DNA from: Chishuiella changwenlii
GTDB taxonomy: Bacteria > Bacteroidota > Bacteroidia > Flavobacteriales > Weeksellaceae
Direction: 5' to 3'
DNA length: 64,000 nt
NCBI RefSeq assembly: GCF_900142565.1
Contig: NZ_FRBH01000006.1
Coordinates: 244,639 to 308,638, forward strand
How positions within the stretch are numbered: position 1 is the stretch's first letter; each line of letters begins with the position of its first letter. The notes below the pieces were generated by a model. That model was not told the DNA's origin. It was given only the letters and a program-made list of their open reading frames with translations, and did no database searches. A program made the translations under genes and the position numbers. Of the stretch, positions 25,131 to 33,776 are shown piece after piece.

Positions 25131-27851
25131 ATGATGAAATATTGCCAATACATACTTTTAATACTTTCAATTTTTACAAAAGCTCAATCGTTTGCGCCAA
25201 TAATAACAAATTATTCTAAAACAGAATATATGGGCGAATCTCCAATTTGGGATATCGCGGAAAATAGCAAAACGGGGACAGTTTTTTTTGCGAATAATCG
25301 TAATATACTTAAATACGATGGTAATTTCTGGGAAAAAATTGTAACTAATAATCTTTCTATTACTCGTTCTGTTGCAAGTATCAATAATGTAGTATATACT
25401 GGTTCTCTTAAAAATTTTGGTTATTGGAAATGGGTAGATGGGAAGAGGAAATATATTTCTATATCAGATAAGTTTAATAGTTTTAAAGGATTAGAGCAAG
25501 AAGAAATTTGGAAAATATTTTATCATAAAAAGAAAATTTACTTTCAATCGTTTAATTATTTATTTGCTTTTGATGGGAATCAAGTAAAACGCTATAAACT
25601 TCCTGCATTATCTTCTTATGTATATTTAGTTGATGGTAAGTTACTTGTAGCAACCATTTCTAAAGGTGTTTACGAATTTTTAGAAGGTAATTTTATTAAA
25701 AAATTTAATGTTTTAAATGATAAACCAGTTGTTATTCATGGAATAGAACATTATAAGAATGATTTTTTAGTAGGAACTTTAACAGAAGGAATTTTTGTAA
25801 TTAATAATAAAAATGAAGTTCGACAATTTGATGAAAAATTTAATCAAGTCTTAAAGAATACATTAATACTTAAAATGCTTATTCTTGAAGATAAATTAAT
25901 TGTAGGAACATCAAATAATGGAATTTACATTTATAATCTGCAAAATAAAACGTATCGAAATTACAATCAAAATCAAGGTTTGATTAGTAATACCATTCAA
26001 ACCATAAAATTAGATCATAAAGGAAATGCATGGTTGGGAACGGATAAAGGGATTTCTAAAATCGAATTAAAAAACGAAACTGAATTATTGTATGATTACA
26101 ATGGGAATTTAGGAAATGTTTTTGGTTTCGATTTTTCGAATGATAAATTTTACATTGGTACAAATCACGGTTTTTATTCTTATTCATCTCAACAAAACAT
26201 TACAAAAGAGCTTATAGAAAAAGGATTAATCTGGAATGTATCCAATATAGACAATCAATTATTTGTTTCTGACGGATGGGGGACTTATTTATATAGAAAC
26301 TCTTTAGATAAAATTTCTTCTAATAACGGAGGATATAAACTTATAAAACAAGATGCTACTTACTATCAATCTACGTTTACTGGAGTTTATAAGTTTGATA
26401 AATCTACCATTAATAATCCTCAAAAAATAGGTCACCTTTCAGTTCCAATTCTAGATTTTGTATATCTAAACAACGAAATTTTAGGAATTGGTAAAAATGG
26501 AGGGTTGTATTTATTTAATATAAAAGATAACACCAGTAAAGAGATTTTATACAAAAATCAATCTTTAATAAATCCTCAAATCATAAGAGAAGATAATAAA
26601 GTTTATATTTTGATTGATGCTCAAAATTTAGTGGAATTTGATGTTAATTCGGAAGAGTTTACAACGAATAAACTAAATTCTAAACTTAAGAATATATATA
26701 GAATTAGAGAAATAGACTATAATACTTTTCTTATAGAGGCAGATAATATTCTATATTATTCTAAAATTGAAAACAACACTTTAATTTATTACTTAATTCC
26801 AAAGAAATTATACGACGGAAAACTTGTTGACGATAATTTAGTTGTAAAAAAGAAAGAAGATTTTTTATACATTAATTTAGAAAATGGAGTACTGAAATAT
26901 GATTTAAAATCGATTAGAAGAGATTTACCAAAAGTTAAAATATCTGCAAAAATTAATCAGAATGTTTTAACAAATAATTCAAGCATCGAATACTCTAATA
27001 ATTATATAGATTTCTTTATATCTATATTAAGTGACGATTTTACAAACTATCAATTATTTTATCAATTAAATGATTCTAAGTTATTGCCTTTAATATCACC
27101 AATTCTTAATTATAAGCAATTAGAGAGTGGGCAATATAAACTTTCGGTTTTCTCGCTTAAAAATGGAAATTTCGAACAACTAAATTCTTTTGATTTTACC
27201 ATAAAAAAAATCTGGTATTTATCTAATGGTATGATTTTGGTTTACATCTTTATAATTGCTGCAATTGTTTTTATCTTTTACAGATATAATAAATTAAAAA
27301 TAAAACAACGTTTTCGTATGAAGCAGAAAGAGTTTCAGTACGAGTTGAATTTATTAGAAATCAGCCATCAGCAAGAATTAAAAGAGGTTAATTATAAAAA
27401 GGAGAGACAACTTTTAGAAAGTTCTTTACAGTCTAAATCGACAGAATTAGCTGCGCAAGCATTAAAATTAGTTAACCAAAGAGCCATTATAACAGAGGTT
27501 AATGAATTATTTTCACAGTTGGAGGTAACTGATGAAAATAAGAAGCTGAAAAGAAAATTCGAGAAAACGTTTTCGGAATATAATTATAATAGAAACGAAT
27601 GGCAGAATTTCGAAATGAATATTCAAGAAATTCATCAAGATTTCATTCAAAGACTAACGCTTAAGTTTCCAAGTTTAACAGCTAAAGATATAAAGCTATG
27701 CGTTTTCCTTAGGATGAATCTTTCTACAAAAGAAATAGCTCCATTAATGCATCTTAATTATCGTTCGATAGAACTACAACGTTATAGGTTACGCAAAAAA
27801 ATGCAAATTTCTTCGGAGGTAAACCTTAATAAATGGATGATTAATTTTTAA
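25131..27851 (+). CDS. One-component beta-propeller sensor with LuxR-type HTH, PUL regulator
   Basis: The 906-residue protein has a signal peptide, two-component-regulator-type propeller repeats (to about residue 600) and a Y_Y_Y domain near FTIKKIWYLSNG. A single transmembrane helix (about 703-722) precedes a coiled-coil linker (KEFQYELNLLEISHQQELKE). A C-terminal helix-turn-helix (LSTKEIAPLMHLNYRSIELQ) completes it. Unlike hybrid two-component systems of Bacteroides PULs it has no histidine kinase or receiver, so ligand binding outside must be passed straight to a DNA-binding domain inside. It lies just upstream of susC and probably activates it. Confidence 0.88.
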   Translation: MMKYCQYILLILSIFTKAQSFAPIITNYSKTEYMGESPIWDIAENSKTGTVFFANNRNILKYDGNFWEKIVTNNLSITRSVASINNVVYTGSLKNFGYWKWVDGKRKYISISDKFNSFKGLEQEEIWKIFYHKKKIYFQSFNYLFAFDGNQVKRYKLPALSSYVYLVDGKLLVATISKGVYEFLEGNFIKKFNVLNDKPVVIHGIEHYKNDFLVGTLTEGIFVINNKNEVRQFDEKFNQVLKNTLILKMLILEDKLIVGTSNNGIYIYNLQNKTYRNYNQNQGLISNTIQTIKLDHKGNAWLGTDKGISKIELKNETELLYDYNGNLGNVFGFDFSNDKFYIGTNHGFYSYSSQQNITKELIEKGLIWNVSNIDNQLFVSDGWGTYLYRNSLDKISSNNGGYKLIKQDATYYQSTFTGVYKFDKSTINNPQKIGHLSVPILDFVYLNNEILGIGKNGGLYLFNIKDNTSKEILYKNQSLINPQIIREDNKVYILIDAQNLVEFDVNSEEFTTNKLNSKLKNIYRIREIDYNTFLIEADNILYYSKIENNTLIYYLIPKKLYDGKLVDDNLVVKKKEDFLYINLENGVLKYDLKSIRRDLPKVKISAKINQNVLTNNSSIEYSNNYIDFFISILSDDFTNYQLFYQLNDSKLLPLISPILNYKQLESGQYKLSVFSLKNGNFEQLNSFDFTIKKIWYLSNGMILVYIFIIAAIVFIFYRYNKLKIKQRFRMKQKEFQYELNLLEISHQQELKEVNYKKERQLLESSLQSKSTELAAQALKLVNQRAIITEVNELFSQLEVTDENKKLKRKFEKTFSEYNYNRNEWQNFEMNIQEIHQDFIQRLTLKFPSLTAKDIKLCVFLRMNLSTKEIAPLMHLNYRSIELQRYRLRKKMQISSEVNLNKWMINF

Positions 27852-27996
27852 AAATCAGAATATTTTATACATCATAACTACATCAAAGTGTTAAAACTAA
27901 ATATTTAACAATAAGAATATCAGTTTTATACGTTTTATTATTTCAGAAATGTATTTTGTACACTATTCATCATGTTAATCAAGTGTTAAATGATGC

Positions 27997-28004
27997 TAAT
28001 TTTG
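27997..28004 (+). promoter_or_regulatory. -7 promoter element of the susC operon
   Basis: TAATTTTG matches TAnnTTTG, 22 nt before the susC ATG. The expected -33 TTTG is absent, which fits a promoter that needs an activator. The 175-nt gap upstream of susC should hold the activator site. Confidence 0.6.
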
Positions 28005-28026
28005 ACTTAACCATTATTGAAATAGA

Positions 28027-30963
28027 ATGAAAAAATATTTTTTTCCATTATTAATTCTTGGGTCTTTATATGTAAACGCCCAAGTAACTAACGATTCTAT
28101 ACCAGTTGAAGAAGATCCATTTGCAAGTGATTCTATTATTCTGAATCAAGCTGTAGTAATTGGATACGGATCTGTTAAGAAATCTGATTTGACATCTGCA
28201 GTTTCTTCTGCAAATGCAAAAGATATTACACAAATTGCTAGTACAACTGCAATGCAGTCCCTACAAGGAAAATTAGCGGGTGTAAATATTATTAATACTG
28301 ATACTCCTGGTGGAACGCCAACAGTATTAGTTCGTGGTATGGGAACAGCTTTAGGAGGTAAAGCTCCATTATATGTTGTCGACGGTCTTATTGTTCCAAA
28401 CATTGCAAATATTAGCCCAAGTGACATCGAGAAAATTGATGTTTTAAAAGATGCAGCTTCGTCTGCAATTTATGGGGTTCGTGGAGCAAATGGAGTTGTT
28501 GTAATTACAACAAAAAGAGGTAAAACGGGTAAATTAAAAGTTAACTACGATACTTATTTTGGAGTAAGAAGTACAATGAATATGGTTGATATGGCAAATG
28601 CTGATCAATATATTACTTATTTCAACGAACAAAGAGCTGCACTAGGTGGTACTCCAATTTCTACGACGCAACGTTATAATACCAATTGGTTTGACCAAGT
28701 TTTACAAACAGGTCAGATGGTAAGTAACAATGTTGCATTATCTGGAGCTACTGAAAATGTTAACTACATGTTTAGTATTAACAATTTCGAAGAAAAAGGA
28801 ATTATACAAGGAAATAATTTTAAACGTACAACTGTTCGTAATAACAATGATTATAAGTTATTAGATGGTAAGTTGAAAATTAAACAAAATGTAAGTGCTA
28901 CTTTCTCTAGAGAAATTCCTAAGCCTTATGGAGTGTTAGATATGGCTTACCGCCAGTCTCCTTTAGTACCAGTTAAATACGACAATGGTCGTTGGGGAGC
29001 TCCAATTTTTAATAGAACAACAGGAGAAGCAACGTATATTACTCAACCAGGGCAATCTACAGATACATTCAATTCTCATGGAAATCCTGTATCATCGTTG
29101 TTTTATGATAATCAAAAAACAAATACAACTGTATTACAAGGTAATATAGAAGCAGAGTTAAGACTTGCAAAAGGTTTAACTGTTACTTCTCGTGCTGGTG
29201 CTACAAAATTCTGGTCTAAATACAGAGAATTTTCTCCAATAAAAGACAGATGGATTGCTGCAAACCCTAGTAGAACTGCAGGAGAATTTGAAGCTCAGAA
29301 AAGTGCAAATCAAAAATCTGTTACATGGGCTGATAATTCATTAAACTTAAATAATATTGAGACATTTAGATGGTCATGGGAAAATTTCGTTTCTTTTGAT
29401 CGTAAATTTGGTAAACACTCGATTAATGCTGTAGTTGGTGTTTCTGGAGAAAAAGTTGGAATTGGACAATTTTCAGATCTTACTGTTTATGATGTACCAG
29501 TACAAGAACAATATTGGGCAGCAAACCATGCAGACTTAGCTAGATATACGCCAATAACAAAACAAAATAATTATACGCCAGTTGCTTATGCATCTTATTT
29601 TGGACGTTTACAATATAATTATGATAACAAATACTACGTTTCTGGTATCTTAAGAAGAGATGGATCAAGTCAATTCAAATTAAATAATCAATATTGGGGA
29701 ACTTTCCCATCAGCTTCTGTTGCATGGAATATCTCTAATGAAGATTTCTTAAAAGATAGCAATACTATTTCTTTCTTAAAACTTAGAGGAGGTTGGGGAC
29801 GCTTAGGTAATGCTGAGATTCCATTTAATTACACAACTTTTGATAGAGGACCAGGAAGTGAGAGTTATAACTATGTATTTGGACCAGGTCAAGACTTAAT
29901 TTTTGGAGCATACTTAGGAGCGCCAGCAGTTAATGTTTCTTGGGAAATTGTAGAAGAATGGACGACAGGTTTAGATTTCGAATTGTTTAGAGGTAAGTTA
30001 ACGGGTAATTTCGATTACTACAACAAAACAACTAAGAATGCAATTATTAATGTTAAACAAGTATTATCATCTCCTTACGAAAAAGATTTCTATGATCATG
30101 CAGCTAAAATTGAAAACAAAGGTTTTGAAATTGGTTTAAATTATAGCGATCAAACATCTGGAGGATTCCGTTACTCGATAGGAGGTAACTTCAATTACAA
30201 TGTAAATAAAGTAGTTTCTGTAAAACCAGGATACGAAGGAATGACAGGAGGATCATTAGGAAATGGACAAATTGCAAAACGTCTTGAAGCTGGTCAACCA
30301 CTTGGATCTTTCTGGTTATTAGAGGCTGACGGAGTATGGCAAACACAAGAAGAAATAGATAATAATCCACATTTATCTAGTGCGCGTCCAGGACATTTAC
30401 GTTACAAAGATGTAAATGGAGATGGTGTGATTGATGACCGTGACAAGAAATTTATGGGATCTTATATTCCTAAGTTTAACTATGGTATCAACATCAACAT
30501 GGAATATAAAAACTTCGATTTAAACATTAGTGGTTACGGTGCAGGTGGAAATAAAATTTACAACGGAATTAAAAACACGCGTTTAGGAGGAGAAAATATA
30601 ACAGTTGATACTTTCAACTCAAGATGGACAGGTCCAGGAACTTCTAATACAAATCCAGGTTCTGAAAGAGATCAAGTTGCATCATCATACTATTTAGAGA
30701 AAGGAGATTACTTCCGTTTAAGTAATATTACATTAGGTTATAACTTTAGAGATAAGATTGATTTTATCAAAAATCTACGTTTCTATGTAAGTGCTCAAAA
30801 TGTATTCATTATTACAAAATACTCTGGATTTACACCTGAGTTAACGTTAGACAATGTTAAAGGAAAGCGTTACGATGCTAATCCTTATGGAACAACAGGA
30901 ATGGATTTCTCTGCATATCCAAACGTGAGAACATTCTTGGTAGGATTAAATGTTGAATTCTAA
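28027..30963 (+). CDS. SusC/RagA-family TonB-linked outer-membrane transporter
   Basis: The 978-residue beta-barrel imports oligosaccharides across the outer membrane together with SusD. It has a signal peptide (ending YVNAQ), a TonB-box/plug start at QAVVIGYGSVKKSDLTSAVS, and the SusC plug signature APLYVVDGLIVPNIANISPSDIEKI followed by YGVRGANGVVVITTKRGKTG. The barrel runs to FLVGLNVEF. It lacks the N-terminal carboxypeptidase-like domain found in many SusC proteins and is correspondingly short. SusD follows after 18 nt. Confidence 0.95.
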   Translation: MKKYFFPLLILGSLYVNAQVTNDSIPVEEDPFASDSIILNQAVVIGYGSVKKSDLTSAVSSANAKDITQIASTTAMQSLQGKLAGVNIINTDTPGGTPTVLVRGMGTALGGKAPLYVVDGLIVPNIANISPSDIEKIDVLKDAASSAIYGVRGANGVVVITTKRGKTGKLKVNYDTYFGVRSTMNMVDMANADQYITYFNEQRAALGGTPISTTQRYNTNWFDQVLQTGQMVSNNVALSGATENVNYMFSINNFEEKGIIQGNNFKRTTVRNNNDYKLLDGKLKIKQNVSATFSREIPKPYGVLDMAYRQSPLVPVKYDNGRWGAPIFNRTTGEATYITQPGQSTDTFNSHGNPVSSLFYDNQKTNTTVLQGNIEAELRLAKGLTVTSRAGATKFWSKYREFSPIKDRWIAANPSRTAGEFEAQKSANQKSVTWADNSLNLNNIETFRWSWENFVSFDRKFGKHSINAVVGVSGEKVGIGQFSDLTVYDVPVQEQYWAANHADLARYTPITKQNNYTPVAYASYFGRLQYNYDNKYYVSGILRRDGSSQFKLNNQYWGTFPSASVAWNISNEDFLKDSNTISFLKLRGGWGRLGNAEIPFNYTTFDRGPGSESYNYVFGPGQDLIFGAYLGAPAVNVSWEIVEEWTTGLDFELFRGKLTGNFDYYNKTTKNAIINVKQVLSSPYEKDFYDHAAKIENKGFEIGLNYSDQTSGGFRYSIGGNFNYNVNKVVSVKPGYEGMTGGSLGNGQIAKRLEAGQPLGSFWLLEADGVWQTQEEIDNNPHLSSARPGHLRYKDVNGDGVIDDRDKKFMGSYIPKFNYGININMEYKNFDLNISGYGAGGNKIYNGIKNTRLGGENITVDTFNSRWTGPGTSNTNPGSERDQVASSYYLEKGDYFRLSNITLGYNFRDKIDFIKNLRFYVSAQNVFIITKYSGFTPELTLDNVKGKRYDANPYGTTGMDFSAYPNVRTFLVGLNVEF

Positions 30964-30981
30964 TCTTTAAATTTAAACAAA

Positions 30982-32418
30982 ATGAAAAAAAATACTATCA
31001 AAATAGCAGTAGTTGCAGCGTTTTCTTCTTTAGCAGTTTTCAGCTCTTGTACAGATGATTTTTTAGATGTAAAATCACAAGAAAACGTAGCAATTGATGA
31101 TCAAGCAAGTGTTTCGCCGGAGCAATTTGTAAACGGAATTTATGGAGCATTTACAGATTGGGATTTTGGATTCTCTTGGTTAGGAGTAACAGAAATAATT
31201 TCTGATAATGCAGATAAAGGAAGTTCTGATACTGATAATGGAGGTGATAAAAGAGATTTAGATATGTTGTTGCACAACTCGACATCTGGTTCTATAGAAG
31301 CAATGTGGAGAAGATTTTACAAAACAATTGGTCGTGCATCATATTCTATAAAATATACAGCAGAATCTACTTCAATTACAGATGCAGATAAAGCAAGATT
31401 AACAGGAGAAGCAAAATTCTTACGTGCCTTATCTTACTTTTATTTAGTTCGTATGTTTGGTGATACGGTGATTCAAGATTTAGAAGATCCTACAACTTAT
31501 TCTGTTCGTCAACCAAAAGCAGATGTATATGCTTACATTGAGGCAGATTTATTAGATGCAATCGAAAAATTACCTTTAAAAAGCGAATACCAAGCAAAAG
31601 ATTTAGGTAGAGCAACAAAAGGAGCTGCACAAGCATTATTAGCAAAAGTATATTTATACGAGCAAAAATATCAACAAGCGTATGATATGGCATCTACAGT
31701 TGTTAACTCTGGTCAATATGATTTAGAGGCAGATTACGCAACAACTTGGAGAGCATCGACAGAGAATGGAAAAGAATCTCTTTTCGAAATTCAAGGTCGT
31801 GGTGATGCTGTAGCACATGGTGTACAACAATATTCAGAAACTCAAGGTGTTCGTGGTACCGGAGGTTGGGGATGGGGATTCAATGTTCCTACTCAAAACT
31901 TAGTAAATGCATTTGATGCTGAAGGTGATGTTATTCGTAAGAATGCAACAATCATTTTCCGCGGAGAAACATTATACGATGGACGTCTTATTCCAGAATC
32001 AGTTGCAAACCCAATGTACAATGAAAAAGCATATTCTAGTGCTAATTTAGGAGCAGGAGATGGTGATAAAAACGTTCGTGTAATTCGTTTTTCTGAAGTT
32101 TTATTAATTCAAGCAGAAGCAGCTAACGAAATCGGTCAAGATGCATTAACGCCTCTTAACCGTGTAAGAAACAGAGTTAGTTTAGCATCAGTAACTGGAT
32201 TATCAAAAGATCAATTACGATTAAAAATTTGGAACGAAAGACGTTTAGAGTTAGCATTTGAGCATGACCGTTGGTTCGACTTAGTTCGTACAGGACAAGC
32301 AAAACAAATGATGGCTTTAGATGGTAAGAATTTCGTGACAGGTAAACATGAATTGTTCCCAATTCCAAATAATCAAATTCTTCAAACACCAGCAATGTTG
32401 CAAAATCCAAATTGGTAA
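30982..32418 (+). CDS. SusD/RagB-family glycan-binding lipoprotein
   Basis: The 478-residue surface lipoprotein caps the SusC transporter and binds the glycan. A lipobox is present (AVFSSC, Cys23). TPR-rich SusD architecture is seen in LTGEAKFLRALSYFYLVRMF (about residues 137-156), GRATKGAAQALLAKVYLY and the C-terminal IWNERRLELAFEHDRWFDLVR. It follows susC by 18 nt; the glycoside hydrolase gene begins 2 nt after its stop codon. Confidence 0.95.
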   Translation: MKKNTIKIAVVAAFSSLAVFSSCTDDFLDVKSQENVAIDDQASVSPEQFVNGIYGAFTDWDFGFSWLGVTEIISDNADKGSSDTDNGGDKRDLDMLLHNSTSGSIEAMWRRFYKTIGRASYSIKYTAESTSITDADKARLTGEAKFLRALSYFYLVRMFGDTVIQDLEDPTTYSVRQPKADVYAYIEADLLDAIEKLPLKSEYQAKDLGRATKGAAQALLAKVYLYEQKYQQAYDMASTVVNSGQYDLEADYATTWRASTENGKESLFEIQGRGDAVAHGVQQYSETQGVRGTGGWGWGFNVPTQNLVNAFDAEGDVIRKNATIIFRGETLYDGRLIPESVANPMYNEKAYSSANLGAGDGDKNVRVIRFSEVLLIQAEAANEIGQDALTPLNRVRNRVSLASVTGLSKDQLRLKIWNERRLELAFEHDRWFDLVRTGQAKQMMALDGKNFVTGKHELFPIPNNQILQTPAMLQNPNW

Positions 32419-32420
32419 AA

Positions 32421-33764
32421 ATGATCAATTTAAATAAAATAGCAATTCTATCTTGCACTATGTTATGTAGTGCAAGTAGCTTTGCTCAAACAAAACAAGA
32501 AAATAAGCTTTTAGATAAAGTTCAGAAACAATCTATTCAATATTTTTGGGATTATGCTGAACCAAAATCTAAATTAGCGAGAGAACGTTTTCATCCAGAT
32601 GGGAATTATCCAGAAAATGATGCTCATATTATTACAACAGGAGGTACAGGATTTGGATTAATGAGCTTAATAGTTGGGATAGATAGAAAATTTATTCCAA
32701 GAGAAGAAGCTGTAAACAGAATTTTAACTGGTTTAAAATTCTTAGAAAAAGCAGATCGTTTTCATGGTGCATGGCCACATTGGTTAAATGGAGAAACAGG
32801 AAAAGTAAAACCATTTAGTACGTATGATAATGGAGGAGATTTAGTAGAAACTGCATTTCTTGCTCAAGGTTTAATTTGTTTGAAAGAATATTTCAAAGAT
32901 GGTAAAAATGAGAAAGAAATAGAGATTTCAAAATTAGCAGATCAACTTTGGAAAGGAATCGATTTTAATTTTTATACAAAAGGTGAAGATGTTTTATATT
33001 GGCATTGGTCGCCTAATTACGAATGGAAAATTAATTTCCCATTAAAAGGTTTTGATGAAACGTTGATTACTTACATTATTGCAGCGGCTTCACCAAACCA
33101 TTCTATTTCTTCTGATGTTTATTACAAAGGTTGGACAAGAAATGGAGCAATAAAATCGACAGATTCAGTTTATGGAATTCCATTAGTTGTTAAACATAAT
33201 GGGATAGATAAAAATGTAGGACCATTATTTTGGTCTCAATATTCTTTTATCGGATTAAATCCTACTCATTTGGTTGATGGTATTGGTGTAGATTATGGAA
33301 AAGTGGTAAAAAATCAAGCCAAAATTCATTATGTCTACAATCAAAATAAAACAGAATCTTTCAAAAATTATGAGAAAAATATGTGGGGATTAACTGCTAG
33401 TTATTCTTTTAATCCAGATGGTACAGATGGATACACAGCACATTCTCCTACAAACGATAGAGATATTATTACACCAACAGCTGCTTTATCTTCATTCCCT
33501 TACACACCAAAAGAATCAATGGATTTCTTAAAGTTTATTTATCAAAAACAGAATAAGAAATTAATAGGTGTTGCAGGACCATATGATGCTGTTGATTTAA
33601 AAAATGATAAAGTAATTACGAAATACTTAGCGATAGATCAAGGAACAATTACCCCAATGATAGAGAACTACCGTTCTGGATTATTATGGGATTTGTTTAT
33701 GAAAAATGAAGATGTACAAAGAGGTCTAAAAAAATTGAACTTTACAACTAAAGCCTCACATTAA
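32421..33764 (+). CDS. Glucoamylase-family (GH144-like) hydrolase, likely endo-beta-1,2-glucanase
   Basis: I chose the ATG at 32421 because MINLNKIAILSCTMLCSASS gives a clean signal peptide and begins right after the susD stop. The 447-residue protein is an (alpha/alpha)6 barrel of the glycoamylase Pfam family: KQSIQYFWDYAEPKS, PENDAHIITTGGTGFGLM, RFHGAWPHWLNGETG, YDNGGDLVETAFLAQGL, SPTNDRDIITPTAALSSFPY and the C-terminal IENYRSGLLWDLFM. Bacteroidetes members of this length include GH144 endo-beta-1,2-glucanases. The GH3 partner next to it fits that reading, but substrate is inferred. It is probably periplasmic. Confidence 0.85.
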   Translation: MINLNKIAILSCTMLCSASSFAQTKQENKLLDKVQKQSIQYFWDYAEPKSKLARERFHPDGNYPENDAHIITTGGTGFGLMSLIVGIDRKFIPREEAVNRILTGLKFLEKADRFHGAWPHWLNGETGKVKPFSTYDNGGDLVETAFLAQGLICLKEYFKDGKNEKEIEISKLADQLWKGIDFNFYTKGEDVLYWHWSPNYEWKINFPLKGFDETLITYIIAAASPNHSISSDVYYKGWTRNGAIKSTDSVYGIPLVVKHNGIDKNVGPLFWSQYSFIGLNPTHLVDGIGVDYGKVVKNQAKIHYVYNQNKTESFKNYEKNMWGLTASYSFNPDGTDGYTAHSPTNDRDIITPTAALSSFPYTPKESMDFLKFIYQKQNKKLIGVAGPYDAVDLKNDKVITKYLAIDQGTITPMIENYRSGLLWDLFMKNEDVQRGLKKLNFTTKASH

Positions 33765-33776
33765 AACAATAAAAAA

